From NCBI RefSeq assembly GCF_004209755.1, contig NZ_CP035913.1, positions 3,224,001 through 3,288,000 of the forward strand: a DNA stretch of 64,000 nucleotides, in the 5' to 3' direction. Positions 1 through 8,491 of the stretch are shown here, piece by piece (the stretch's first letter is position 1; the number at the start of each line of letters is the position of its first letter). Both the position numbers and the translations under genes were made by a program. The notes under the pieces were generated by a model, which saw nothing but the letters and a program-made list of their open reading frames with translations, ran no database searches and had not been told where the DNA came from. The DNA comes from Pseudoduganella lutea. GTDB lineage: Bacteria > Pseudomonadota > Gammaproteobacteria > Burkholderiales > Burkholderiaceae_D.

Positions 1-426
1 TCCCGCATCGCGCCAGCCGAATTCGGCCAGCGGCACCGTGGAGGCCAGTTGCGCCATCATCCCGCGGCTGTGCTCGCCGAGTTCCAGCAGCTTGACGGTG
101 GTGCGCCGGTTGCTCGCCGTGTTGCAGTTGGCGAGGAACTGCGCGAGCCAGCGCCACTGGCGCACGTCGGCCTCCGGCCTGAAACGCAGCGGGCCCGCCT
201 CCTGGAACATCCACCGCAGCGCCTTCCACGGCACGCCGGCATCGGCCAGTGGCGCCACGTAGCGGTAGCTCAGCTGGCCGCCATTGCGGTAGCTGGCGCC
301 GTTGCCCACATCGGGTGCCCGCTCGAGCAGCACGACGCGAAAGCCGGCTTCGAGCAGCCACCAGGCCGACGTGAGGCCGACGACGCCGCCGCCGATGACG
401 ACCACCTGGTGTTCCTTGTGCTGCAT
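1..426 (-). CDS. FAD-dependent D-amino acid dehydrogenase (DadA-like), 3' end outside the window
   Basis: The first 142 codons of a flavoprotein read leftward from an ATG at 424-426. The N-terminus QVVVIGGGVVGLTSAW is a Rossmann dinucleotide-binding fold (GxGxxG) and is followed by LLEAGFRVVLLER, whose Glu should bind the FAD ribose. The later stretch NGASYRNGGQLSYRYVAPLA matches the DAO/DadA family. An AAGGGCGG ribosome site precedes the ATG. Such enzymes oxidise D-alanine and other D-amino acids to keto acids at the inner membrane. Next to a D-Ala-D-Ala dipeptidase and muropeptide genes, a role in using wall-derived D-alanine is a reasonable inference. The substrate cannot be read from this fragment. 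Confidence 0.8.
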   Translation of the reverse strand, partial: MQHKEHQVVVIGGGVVGLTSAWWLLEAGFRVVLLERAPDVGNGASYRNGGQLSYRYVAPLADAGVPWKALRWMFQEAGPLRFRPEADVRQWRWLAQFLANCNTASNRRTTVKLLELGEHSRGMMAQLASTVPLAEFGWRDAG

Positions 427-541
427 GCCGCCCTTGCCCCCGATCCGATATGTGGAAGGAGCTTACGCGCGGGCCCGGCCGCCCGGCCAATGAAAGCTGA
501 TGCGCGGGCCATAACCGCGGGTGATGCCCCTCCAGTACCGA

Positions 542-979
542 TTATTTGGTCTTTTGCAGGTTCATCGCCCGCACAAAGGCGATGTTGGCGCGCTGTTCCT
601 TCGTATACGTGGCCATCAGCTCGCCCGCCTTTTTCTTGTCCATCGCGCTCTCCATCATCACGAAGAAGCCCGCGTGCAGCAGGGCGAACGACGTCAGGGC
701 GAAATCCCTGCTGCTCAGGCCCTGTTTCGCCAGCGCGGCCTTGATGGTCCTGTCGGCATCGATCTGGCGCATCAGGTCTTCCACGGTGGGGTTGTCCTTG
801 CCGCCATCGTCCTTCGCGTCGTAACCGGATTTTTCCAGGTCGGCCTCGGCGGCCTTCATTTTCGCCAGCACGCCCTGCGTCAACAGGTAGTGGTCGGGAC
901 TGGCCGCGGCAAAGGCGGGCGTGGCGCAGCAAAGGGCGGAGGCCATCAGCATGGCGGCAAGGGTATGGATCGGTTTCAT
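542..979 (-). CDS. Small exported protein of unknown function
   Basis: This 145-residue protein starts MKPIHTLAAMLMASALCC and has a clear Sec signal peptide ending near AFAAA, so it is probably periplasmic. I chose the ATG at 979 because a GGGAG ribosome site lies just upstream; a longer in-frame start 15 codons earlier would put residues ahead of the signal peptide. The mature part is rich in charged helices (for example KMKAAEADLEKSGYDAK and MDKKKAGELMATYTKEQ) and has no motif I recognise. It is divergent from the GntR regulator gene, with about 85 bases between the two starts, so they could share a control region. No function is proposed. Confidence 0.7.
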   Translation of the reverse strand: MKPIHTLAAMLMASALCCATPAFAAASPDHYLLTQGVLAKMKAAEADLEKSGYDAKDDGGKDNPTVEDLMRQIDADRTIKAALAKQGLSSRDFALTSFALLHAGFFVMMESAMDKKKAGELMATYTKEQRANIAFVRAMNLQKTK

Positions 980-1064
980 CGTGCTCCCGGTGGTCCGGTA
1001 CGTGGCGGTGATATGGGCGGCCATTGTCCATCGCCGTTACACTACGAGGTATAGGAGAATTGTC

Positions 1065-1850
1065 ATGATTTTGCAGCAAGCCAAGGAAGCCGCCGCCCAG
1101 CCACGCGATGGTTCCAAGCCGGAAGGTTCGAAACTGGACGGGTCGAAGTTGGACACATCACCGCTGTACATGCAGATCGCGCGCAAGCTGACGGACGACG
1201 TGCGCGCGGGCCGCTACCAGGTGGACCAGGCGCTGCCCTCCGAGCGCACGCTGTCCGAGCAGCTGAACGTGTCGCGCGTCACGGCCCGCAAGGCCATCGA
1301 CCAGCTGGTGGAGCAGGGGCTCGTCGTGCGCAAGCGCGGTTCCGGCAACTACATCGCGCCGCGCATCGAGCAGCCGCTGTCGAACCTGTCGAGCTTTTCC
1401 GAGCAGCTGCAGCAGCGCGGCTACAAGCCGGCCTCGCGCTGGCTGCGGCGCGAGATCGTCATCGCCGGCGCGGACGAACAGATGAGCCTTGCCCTGTCGC
1501 CGAACACCAGGGTCGCCCGGCTGGAACGGCTGCGCTTTGCCGACGACGTGGCGATGGCCTATGAAGTAAGCGTGCTGCCGGCCACCGTGGTGCCCGATCC
1601 GCTGGCGATCGGCGATTCCCTGTACCAATACCTTGAACGGATCGGCAAGCCGCCGGTGCGCGCGCTGCAGCACATCCGCGCAATGAACGCTCCGGCCGAG
1701 CTGGCGCGCCAGCTGGACGTGCCCGAAGGCCAGGCCGTGCTGTTCATCACCCGCATCGCCTACCTCGAGAACGGCGAGGCGGTGGAGCTGACCCATTCCT
1801 ACTGCCGCAGCGACCACTACGACTTCGTGGCCGAGATGCGACGCGGTTGA
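1065..1850 (+). CDS. GntR/HutC-family transcriptional regulator with UTRA domain
   Basis: This 261-residue repressor-type regulator starts at the ATG at 1065, which has AGGAG eight bases upstream; the reading frame stays open further upstream but without a good site. An N-terminal linker with repeated GSKxxGSK motifs leads into a winged helix (SPLYMQIARKLTDDVRAGRY, then LPSERTLSEQLNVSRVTARKAIDQL), the GntR signature. The C-terminal half (SLYQYLERIGKPPVRALQHI, then ELTHSYCRSDHYDF) is a UTRA ligand-binding domain. Family members such as NagR/DasR bind amino-sugar phosphates, so GlcNAc-6-P or MurNAc-6-P are natural candidate ligands here. It is 24 bases upstream of murQ and probably controls the murQ-ampG genes. 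A TGGCA/TGCCA inverted pair (1857-1861 and 1871-1875) touches the murQ start, but its role is unproven. Confidence 0.9.
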   Translation: MILQQAKEAAAQPRDGSKPEGSKLDGSKLDTSPLYMQIARKLTDDVRAGRYQVDQALPSERTLSEQLNVSRVTARKAIDQLVEQGLVVRKRGSGNYIAPRIEQPLSNLSSFSEQLQQRGYKPASRWLRREIVIAGADEQMSLALSPNTRVARLERLRFADDVAMAYEVSVLPATVVPDPLAIGDSLYQYLERIGKPPVRALQHIRAMNAPAELARQLDVPEGQAVLFITRIAYLENGEAVELTHSYCRSDHYDFVAEMRRG

Positions 1851-1874
1851 GGGCTTTGGCATTACACTGGTGCC

Positions 1875-2780
1875 ATGCTGAAAACCGAAACCCCGAGCAG
1901 CGAGCACGCGCAGCTGGACCAGTATCCGGTTCCCGATCTGGTGGCGGCGTTCGTCGACGACCAGTTCAACGCGGTGCAGGCGGTGCGCGCGGCGGCACCA
2001 CGGATTGCCGAGGCAATCGAAGCGGCGGTGCCCCGCATCGAGGCCGGCGGGCGGCTGGTCTACGTGGGCGCCGGCACGTCCGGCCGCCTCGGGGTGCTCG
2101 ACAGCGTGGAGCTGTACCCCACGTTCTCCTGGCCGCCCGAGCGCGCGGTGGCGCTGCTGGCCGGCGGCGAGGGCGCGATGTTCAAGGCCGTCGAGGGGGC
2201 GGAAGATGACCGCGAGCAGGGCGCGCGCGACCTGCGCTCGATCGGCCCCGGCGCCAGCGACGTGGTGCTGCTGCTGGCCGCGTCCGGCGCCACGCCGTAT
2301 GTGCTGGGCGCGCTGCACGCCGCGCGCGAAGCCGGTGCGCTGACGATCGGCATCGCCAACAATGCCGGCGCGCCGGTCGTCACCGGGGCGCACGTGGGCA
2401 TCACGCTCGATACCGGTACCGAAGTCATCTCGGGCAGCACGCGGCTGAAGGCCGGCACGTCGCAGAAGATCGTGCTGAACACGATCTCCAGCGCCATCAT
2501 GGTGCGGCTGCACAAGGTGTACCGGAACTTGATGGTAGACTTGAAACCCACCAACGCCAAGCTGTTCGCGCGCACGGTGCGCCTGACGGTGCATGCCACC
2601 GGGGCCGACGAAGCCGCCGCGCGGGCCGCGCTGGAGGCATGCGGCTTCCACGTCAAGGTGGCCATCGTCGCACTGCTGAAGAAGGTGCCGGTGCCGCAGG
2701 CCGAGAGCCTGCTGGCACGAGCCGGAGGCAGCGTGCGCGGGGCCCTGAATGCCGAAGCGCCGCCTGCATCCTTGTCCTAG
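1875..2780 (+). CDS. murQ: N-acetylmuramic acid 6-phosphate etherase
   Basis: MurQ cleaves the D-lactyl ether of MurNAc-6-phosphate to GlcNAc-6-phosphate and D-lactate in the cytoplasm, the committed step in MurNAc recycling. The 301-residue product has the SIS sugar-phosphate fold: VYVGAGTSGRLGVLDSVE (about residues 62-79) carries the phosphate-binding TSGR and the Glu equivalent to the catalytic residue, and EGAEDDREQ carries the second conserved Glu. ISGSTRLKAGTSQKIVLN is the second family signature, and LMVDLKPTNAKL also matches MurQ. Length is normal. It follows the GntR gene and is 19 bases ahead of the ampG-like gene, consistent with a gntR-murQ-ampG operon. Confidence 0.95.
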   Translation: MLKTETPSSEHAQLDQYPVPDLVAAFVDDQFNAVQAVRAAAPRIAEAIEAAVPRIEAGGRLVYVGAGTSGRLGVLDSVELYPTFSWPPERAVALLAGGEGAMFKAVEGAEDDREQGARDLRSIGPGASDVVLLLAASGATPYVLGALHAAREAGALTIGIANNAGAPVVTGAHVGITLDTGTEVISGSTRLKAGTSQKIVLNTISSAIMVRLHKVYRNLMVDLKPTNAKLFARTVRLTVHATGADEAAARAALEACGFHVKVAIVALLKKVPVPQAESLLARAGGSVRGALNAEAPPASLS

Positions 2781-2799
2781 TCGTCGATCAAAGGTTGTA

Positions 2800-4062
2800 A
2801 TGAAAGCAGCGCAGCGCAGTCCCTGGTGGTGGGTGCCCACCCTCTACTTCGGCCAGGGCATTCCCTATTTCGCCGTCATGTCCCTTTCGCTGGTGATGTA
2901 CAAGAACACCGGCTTCTCCAACACGGAAATCGCCCTCTACACGTCGTGGCTGTACCTGCCGTGGGTGATCAAGCCGCTGTGGGCGCCGGTCGTGGAAATG
3001 TTCGGCACCAAGCGCCAGTGGACCGTGGCGCTGCAGGGGCTGACCGGCGTGGCGCTGGCGCTGGTGGCCTTCACCACGCACCTCCCGACCTTCTTCCAGG
3101 CGAGCCTTGCCGTGCTGTGGCTGATGGCCTTCTCGTCCGCCACGCACGATATCGCGGCCGATGGCTACTACATGCTGGCCCTGCCGCAAAAGGAGCAGGC
3201 GGCCTACGTGGGCGTGCGCAGCACCTTCTACCGGCTGGCCAATATCACGGGCCAGGGCGCGCTGGTGGCGCTGGCCGGCATCCTGATCACCCGCACGGGC
3301 GATCCCCGCACCGCGTGGTCCATCGTGTTCGGCTTGCTGGGCGTGGTGTTCGCAGTGCTGTGCGCCTGGCACTTCTTCATGCTGCCGCGCCCCGCCGCGG
3401 ACATGCCGGCGCGTGTAAAAGGCAACCCGTTCGCCGAATTCTTCCTCACGTTCGCCGCGTTCTTCCAGAAGAAGGGCATCCTCGTGATCCTCGGCTTCCT
3501 GCTGCTGTTCCGCCTTGGCGAATCGCAGCTGCTGAAAATGGCCGTGCCGTTCCTGCTCGACCCGGTCGCCGAGGGCGGGCTGGGGCTGGACAACACGCAG
3601 GTGGGCTTCGTCTACGGCACCGTCGGCATCATCGCGCTGACGGTCGGCGGCCTGCTGGGCGGCGTGGCCATCGCCCGCTTCGGCCTGAAGCGCTGCCTGT
3701 GGCCGATGGCGTTCATCCTGCACCTGCCGGGCCTCGTGTTCATCTACCTGTCGCAGACGCAGCCCGACAGTATCGGCCTGATCACGGTGGCGATGGCGGT
3801 CGAGCAGTTCGGCTACGGCTTCGGCTTTGCCTCCTACCTGATGTACATGATCATGGTGTGCGAGGGTGAGCACAAGACGGCGCATTACGCGATCTGCACG
3901 GGCTTCATGGCGCTGGGCATGATGGTGCCGCAGATGGCCAGCGGCTACCTGCAGGAGCTCATGGGCTACCGCAATTTCTTCATCTGGGCATGCCTGGCCA
4001 CGATTCCCGCGTTCGCGATGACGGCACTGGTGAAGATCGACCCCGGGTTTGGCCGAAACTGA
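2800..4062 (+). CDS. ampG: AmpG-like muropeptide permease (MFS)
   Basis: A 420-residue major facilitator protein with about 12 hydrophobic segments. The start YFGQGIPYFAVMSLSLVMYKN, followed by LPWVIKPLWAPVVEMF, resembles the AmpG/SLC33 group, which brings anhydro-muropeptides into the cytoplasm by proton symport. ATG 2800 is preferred to an in-frame start 51 bases upstream that lies inside murQ; an AAAGG site precedes it. The HDIAADGYYMLALP motif in the fourth helix region is also typical of the family. Position directly behind murQ, with kinase and amidase genes downstream, supports muropeptide or amino-sugar import. Exact substrate (GlcNAc-anhMurNAc, anhMurNAc or MurNAc) is inferred. Confidence 0.88.
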   Translation: MKAAQRSPWWWVPTLYFGQGIPYFAVMSLSLVMYKNTGFSNTEIALYTSWLYLPWVIKPLWAPVVEMFGTKRQWTVALQGLTGVALALVAFTTHLPTFFQASLAVLWLMAFSSATHDIAADGYYMLALPQKEQAAYVGVRSTFYRLANITGQGALVALAGILITRTGDPRTAWSIVFGLLGVVFAVLCAWHFFMLPRPAADMPARVKGNPFAEFFLTFAAFFQKKGILVILGFLLLFRLGESQLLKMAVPFLLDPVAEGGLGLDNTQVGFVYGTVGIIALTVGGLLGGVAIARFGLKRCLWPMAFILHLPGLVFIYLSQTQPDSIGLITVAMAVEQFGYGFGFASYLMYMIMVCEGEHKTAHYAICTGFMALGMMVPQMASGYLQELMGYRNFFIWACLATIPAFAMTALVKIDPGFGRN

Positions 4063-4125
4063 CCAGGACGGGGACCGGCGGGCGGCTGGGATTACAATAT
4101 TGCCGCTTATTTCACAGGAGTGGTC

Positions 4126-5760
4126 TTGGCTTTCGATCGTAACAAGCGGCTTTTGCTGTCCGCAGGCAGCGCCGGCGTCCTGGCGGCGCTGATGAGCGCA
4201 TGCTCGACATCCCCGAAACGTCCCGAGGTGCCTGTCGCCGGCGCCGGCGCGACCGTCCCCGTCCCGCATCCCGAGCCGCCGCGCTATACGGGCAACGAGC
4301 CGCCCGCGGCGCCGCGCGAATTTCGCGCCGCCTGGGTATCCACCGTCGCCAACATCGACTGGCCCAGCCGCAGCAACGCGCCGCCCGCCAAACAGCAATC
4401 CGAGGCGGTCGCGATCCTGGACCGGGCCAAGGCGCTGAACCTGAATGCGATCGTGCTGCAGGTGCGCCCCAGCGCCGATGCGATCTATCCCTCGAAACTG
4501 GAACCGTGGTCGGAGTTCATGACCGGCCGCTCCGGCAAGGAGCCGTCGCCGATGTGGGACCCGCTGCAGTTCTGGGTGGACCAGGCGCATGCGCGCGGCC
4601 TCGAGCTGCATGCGTGGTTCAATCCCTACCGCGCGCGCCATGCCGCGGCCCGCACGCCGCTGGCGAAAGAGCATTTCGCGAACACCAACCCGCAGGCCGT
4701 GAAGACCTACGGCAAGCTGCTGTGGATGGACCCGGGCGAGGAAGCCGCATCGCAGCGGACCCTGGACGTGATCCTCGACGTGGTGCGCCGCTACGACATC
4801 GACGGCGTGCACATCGACGATTATTTCTATCCCTACCCGATCGAGGCACCCGCTTCGGCCGGTGGCGAAGCGGTGGCGCTGGACGCGCCTTCGTGGCAAA
4901 AGCCGGAACTGCCATTTCCGGACGAGCCATCGTGGCAGCGCTACGTGCGCGGCGGCGGCACGCTCGACCGCGCCGGCTGGCGGCGCCAGAACGTGGACAA
5001 GCTGATCGAGCGGATCTACCTGGGCATCCGCCGCGAAAAGGCGTGGGTGAAGTTCGGCATCAGCCCGTTCGGCATCGGCCGCCCGGACCGCCGCCCGCGC
5101 GGCATTGCCGGTTTCTCGCAATACGACAAGCTGTACGCCGATGCCGAGCTGTGGCTGCAGAAGGGCTGGCTCGATTACCTGGCGCCGCAACTGTACTGGC
5201 CCATCGCCCAGGCGCCGCAGGCCTACCCGGTGCTGCTCGACTACTGGCTGGCGCAGAACACGCGCGGCCGCCACGTGTGGCCTGGCCTGTTCACCAGCCG
5301 CACGGCCGACGGTTCCGCGAAGCCGTTCGGTCCGGACGAGATCGTGCAGCAGATCGACGTCACGCGCAGCCGCCCGGCCGCGCGGGGCCACGTGCATTTC
5401 TCGATCGCGCCGCTGATGCAGAACCGCGGCGGCCTGTACGACCGGCTGAAGACCCAGAGCTACCAGAGCGCGGCGCTGGTGCCGGCCTCGCCATGGCTGG
5501 GCGACCGGGCGCCCGAGGCGCCTACCGTGGCGGTGAAGCGGGGCGATGGCGGCCTGGCGGTGGCGATCGGTACGGCGAAGAACGCCGTGACCTACGCGAT
5601 CTGGGCGCGCTATGGCGACGAGTGGCGCTTCACGACGGCGCCGGCCGGCAAGAACGAGGTCGTGCTGCGCGACCTGGCCGGCGTGCCGGCGCGCGCCGTG
5701 GTCGTCACGGCGGTCGACCGTGTCGGCAACGAGAGCGCGCGCGCCAGCGCAAAAGTGTGA
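4126..5760 (+). CDS. GHL10-family glycoside hydrolase-like lipoprotein
   Basis: A family-10-like glycosidase (GHL10/DUF187, the YngK group) with a lipoprotein signal. The likely start is TTG at 4126: CAGGAG ends at 4120, five bases before it, while an in-frame GTG at 4120 would overlap that site. The N-terminus AFDRNKRLLLSAGSAGVLA leads to LMSAC, a lipobox with the modified Cys near residue 24. The catalytic-type TIM barrel follows: REFRAAWVSTVANIDWPS, LNAIVLQVRPSADAIYPS, LHAWFNPYRAR, then YDIDGVHIDDYFYPYP with acidic residues at the expected barrel position. A short fibronectin-like tail ends the protein. It probably acts at the outer membrane or in the periplasm. A peptidoglycan glycan substrate is inferred from the neighbourhood and is not shown by the sequence. 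Confidence 0.85.
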   Translation: MAFDRNKRLLLSAGSAGVLAALMSACSTSPKRPEVPVAGAGATVPVPHPEPPRYTGNEPPAAPREFRAAWVSTVANIDWPSRSNAPPAKQQSEAVAILDRAKALNLNAIVLQVRPSADAIYPSKLEPWSEFMTGRSGKEPSPMWDPLQFWVDQAHARGLELHAWFNPYRARHAAARTPLAKEHFANTNPQAVKTYGKLLWMDPGEEAASQRTLDVILDVVRRYDIDGVHIDDYFYPYPIEAPASAGGEAVALDAPSWQKPELPFPDEPSWQRYVRGGGTLDRAGWRRQNVDKLIERIYLGIRREKAWVKFGISPFGIGRPDRRPRGIAGFSQYDKLYADAELWLQKGWLDYLAPQLYWPIAQAPQAYPVLLDYWLAQNTRGRHVWPGLFTSRTADGSAKPFGPDEIVQQIDVTRSRPAARGHVHFSIAPLMQNRGGLYDRLKTQSYQSAALVPASPWLGDRAPEAPTVAVKRGDGGLAVAIGTAKNAVTYAIWARYGDEWRFTTAPAGKNEVVLRDLAGVPARAVVVTAVDRVGNESARASAKV

Positions 5761-5769
5761 TGAAGGCGC

Positions 5770-6687
5770 ATGATGGAAGCGCATGACGTTGGCCTGGGCA
5801 TCGATGCCGGGGGCACGCAGACCCGCTGGGCCCTTGCCGATGCCTTCGGCACCATCGTGGCCGAGGGCCACGTGGCCGGTTCGTCGGCGTTGCAGATGGC
5901 CAGCCCGGAAGGGCGGGCGCGCCTGCGCGCCACGTTCGAAGCGCTGGCCCGCGACGTGCTGGCGCATGGCCGGCCATGCCGCGTCAGCGCCGGCCTGACG
6001 GGTTTTGGCGGCGATTTCCGGCTGCTCACGGACTGGCTGGCCGAACTGCTCGGCGTGGCGCCGCAGGACATCAACCTGTGCAACGATATCGAAATCGCCT
6101 ATCTCGACGCGTTCGCACCCGGAAACGGCTATCTAGTCTATGCCGGTACCGGTTCCATCGCGGCGTTCATCGATGCGGACGGCACGGTCCACCGCGCCGG
6201 CGGCCGCGGCGTGGTGCTGGACGATGGCGGTGGTGGTTTCTGGATCGCCCGCGAGGCGATGCGCCGCATCTGGCGCCGCGAAGACGAGCAGCCGGGCGCA
6301 TGGCAGGCATCGCCGCTGGCCCGCGCGGTGTTCGATGACGTGGGCGGCAGCGACTGGGCGTTCTCGCGGCAGTTCATCTACACCCGCCAGCGGGGCGAGA
6401 TCGGTCAGCTGGCGCTGGCCGTGGCGCGCAGCGCGGCGGATGATCCGGAAGCGCGCGAGATCCTGCGCCAGGCCGGTGCAGAACTGGCCCGCCTGGCGCA
6501 GGCACTGGTGGCACGCTTCGGCCCGCGGCCGATCGTGTTGTCGGGCCGGGCGGCCGAGCTGCATCCGCTGATCGCGCGGGCGATGCGGGAGGCGCTGCCG
6601 CCCGACCTGGACCTCGAACAAAGAACAGCGCGGCCGCACGCGGCAGCCGCGCGCCTGGCCATCCGGCCCGACCCAACGAAGACCTGA
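5770..6687 (+). CDS. BadF/BadG-type ATPase, putative amino-sugar kinase
   Basis: This 305-residue protein has the ASKHA kinase fold. GLGIDAGGTQTRWALAD (residues about 7-23) is phosphate loop 1, YLVYAGTGSIAAFID is phosphate loop 2, and VLDDGGGGFWIAREAM and IVLSGRAAELHPLIARAM match the BadF/NagK group of GlcNAc kinases. Two adjacent ATG codons lie at the start, preceded by AAGG. MurQ needs MurNAc-6-phosphate and no PTS MurNAc transporter or AnmK appears in the window, so this enzyme may phosphorylate GlcNAc, MurNAc or both, as the related Clostridium MurK does. The gene is 9 bases after the GHL10 lipoprotein gene and 4 bases before the amidase gene, so it is very likely co-transcribed with both. 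Confidence 0.85.
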   Translation: MMEAHDVGLGIDAGGTQTRWALADAFGTIVAEGHVAGSSALQMASPEGRARLRATFEALARDVLAHGRPCRVSAGLTGFGGDFRLLTDWLAELLGVAPQDINLCNDIEIAYLDAFAPGNGYLVYAGTGSIAAFIDADGTVHRAGGRGVVLDDGGGGFWIAREAMRRIWRREDEQPGAWQASPLARAVFDDVGGSDWAFSRQFIYTRQRGEIGQLALAVARSAADDPEAREILRQAGAELARLAQALVARFGPRPIVLSGRAAELHPLIARAMREALPPDLDLEQRTARPHAAAARLAIRPDPTKT

Positions 6688-6691
6688 CACG

Positions 6692-7540
6692 ATGAAAAAG
6701 ATCCTGCTTGCCACCCTGTTCGCCGCCGCGCTGGCCGGCTGCGCCACCACGCCGCCGGCGCCGCCGTACCAGCTCGATCATTCGCTGACAGCGAAGGGGC
6801 AGAGCAGCCGCGTGCGTTTCATCGTGCTGCACTACACGGTCTCCGACCTGCAGCGCTCAATCATGCTGCTGACGGAAAAGGAAGTCAGCGCCCACTACCT
6901 GCTGACCGACACGCCGCAGCCGAAGTTCTACGCGCTGGTGGACGAAAAGAACGCGGCCTGGCATGCCGGCACGTCGAGCTGGAAGACCTTCACGAACCTG
7001 AACAACAGCTCGATCGGCATCGAGATCGTCAATCCCGGCTTCACGCTCACGCCCGATGGCCGCCGCCAGTACTATCCGTTCCCCCAGGCGCAGATCGACC
7101 AGCTGATCCCGCTGCTGAAGGACCTGGTCAAGCGCCATGGCGTGGCGCCGGAAAATATCCTGGCCCACTCCGACATCGCACCGCAGCGCAAGCAGGACCC
7201 GGGCCCGCTGTTCCCGTGGAAGCAGCTGGCGGACGCCGGCCTGATCCTGTGGCCGGACGCGAACGCGGTGGCGCAGAACAAGGCGCGCTTCGAAGCGGCG
7301 ATGCCGGATATCGCCTGGTTCCAGCAAAAGCTGGCGCAGCATGGCTACACGGTGCCGAATACGGGTGTGCTGGACGAAGCCACGCACAACGTGCTGGTGG
7401 CGTTCCAGACCAAGTACCGGCAGGCCAACTGGGATGGCTGGCCCGATGCGGAAAGCGCGGCGATCCTGGAAGTGCTGACGGCACCGAAACCGCCGGCCCC
7501 GCCCGCCCAGCAGCCGGCGCCGGTCACGGCCAAGCCCTGA
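6692..7540 (+). CDS. N-acetylmuramoyl-L-alanine amidase lipoprotein (AmiD/AmpD type)
   Basis: This 282-residue lipoprotein begins MKKILLATLFAAALAGC with a lipobox at LAGC. An Amidase_2 domain follows: FIVLHYTVSD supplies the first zinc His, AAWHAGTSSW the second His region, and ILAHSDIAPQRKQDPGPLFPW the third His and the Lys/Asp of the active site. NSSIGIEIVNPG is another family landmark. The C-terminus, about residues 205-265, resembles a peptidoglycan-binding domain 1. These amidases cut the bond between MurNAc (or anhMurNAc) and L-Ala. The lipobox puts it in the envelope like AmiD rather than in the cytoplasm like AmpD. It is packed tightly behind the sugar-kinase gene. Confidence 0.92.
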   Translation: MKKILLATLFAAALAGCATTPPAPPYQLDHSLTAKGQSSRVRFIVLHYTVSDLQRSIMLLTEKEVSAHYLLTDTPQPKFYALVDEKNAAWHAGTSSWKTFTNLNNSSIGIEIVNPGFTLTPDGRRQYYPFPQAQIDQLIPLLKDLVKRHGVAPENILAHSDIAPQRKQDPGPLFPWKQLADAGLILWPDANAVAQNKARFEAAMPDIAWFQQKLAQHGYTVPNTGVLDEATHNVLVAFQTKYRQANWDGWPDAESAAILEVLTAPKPPAPPAQQPAPVTAKP

Positions 7541-7597
7541 AGCGTTGCGCCGTGGTGGCGTTTCTCCCATCCTGAGCACTCGACAGAAGGAAGCCCC

Positions 7598-8491
7598 ATG
7601 CGCCTGCGCCACATCGAAGTCTTCCACGCGATCATGCAGGTCGGCACGATCAGCGGCGCCGCCCAGGTGCTGCACATCTCCCAGCCGGCCGTCACGAAGG
7701 TGCTGCAGCATTGCGAGCTGCAGCTCGGCATGCCGCTGTTCGAGCGGGTGCGCGGCAAGCTGTATCCAAAGCCGGAGGCGCACCGGCTATTCGCCGAAAC
7801 GGAAAAGCTGCACCGCGACCTGCAGGGCATCCGCCGTCTGGCGGCCAGCCTGAAGGGGCAAGCGGTGGAAACGATCCGGCTGGTGTCGACGCCGACGCTG
7901 GCCGTTTCCGTGCTGCCCGATGCGATGAGCCAATGGCGGCGCGACTTTCCCACCACGCGCTGCGAGCTGGCCACTCACCACACGAGCGAGATCGTCAACA
8001 TGCTGCGCCTCGGCGAGGCCGATTTCGGCCTGTCGCTGCAGGACCCGCGCCACCCTGGCATCATTGCCGAACCGATCGCGCATGGCGTGATGACGGCGAT
8101 CGCGCCGCCCGGCACGTGGCGCGAGGATGAGCTGGCGCAGCCACTGTCGCCGTGTCGCCTGCAGGAGGAGCTGATCGGCTATGCCGACGACGATCCGCTC
8201 GGCGAACTGGTGATGGCCGCATGCGAAGCGCAGGGGTTCCACCCCACCTTCCGCACCGTCGTGCAGACGTACCAGATCGCCCGCTCGCTGGTCGAGGCGG
8301 GCGGCGGCATGGCGGTCGTCGATCCGTTCACTGCGGCGCCGTCCACGCGCATCCAGCGCCGGCCGCTGGAGCCTTCGATCGGCATCGCCCTCTACCTGCT
8401 GACGGCGGGCCACGCACCGCTGTCGCATGGCGCGCGTCAGCTCGCCGATTGCATCGCGCAGGCGGCCCGCGCCTGCCTCGGCAAGCCATGA
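7598..8491 (+). CDS. LysR-family transcriptional regulator
   Basis: A 297-residue LysR regulator. The N-terminal winged helix-turn-helix reads RLRHIEVFHAIMQVGTISGA, then AQVLHISQPAVTKVLQHCE, and the rest is a two-lobed co-inducer domain beginning near QAVETIRLVSTPTLA. The stop overlaps the dipeptidase start by four bases (ATGA), so the pair is translationally coupled. This suggests the regulator responds to a D-amino acid, a D-Ala dipeptide or another wall-derived ligand, which is inference from context. The 57 bases upstream contain a modest AGAAGGAAG ribosome site and no clear LysR box. Confidence 0.9.
   Translation: MRLRHIEVFHAIMQVGTISGAAQVLHISQPAVTKVLQHCELQLGMPLFERVRGKLYPKPEAHRLFAETEKLHRDLQGIRRLAASLKGQAVETIRLVSTPTLAVSVLPDAMSQWRRDFPTTRCELATHHTSEIVNMLRLGEADFGLSLQDPRHPGIIAEPIAHGVMTAIAPPGTWREDELAQPLSPCRLQEELIGYADDDPLGELVMAACEAQGFHPTFRTVVQTYQIARSLVEAGGGMAVVDPFTAAPSTRIQRRPLEPSIGIALYLLTAGHAPLSHGARQLADCIAQAARACLGKP

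Noticed and set aside
1857..1875. TGGCA/TGCCA inverted pair as a GntR operator
   Set aside because: Only five bases per arm and it overlaps the murQ start codon; too weak to list as a site.
2788..5967. A 1059-codon minus-strand open frame over ampG and the GHL10 gene
   Set aside because: Antisense of two well-supported genes; low-complexity His/Arg/Gln-rich product without domains.
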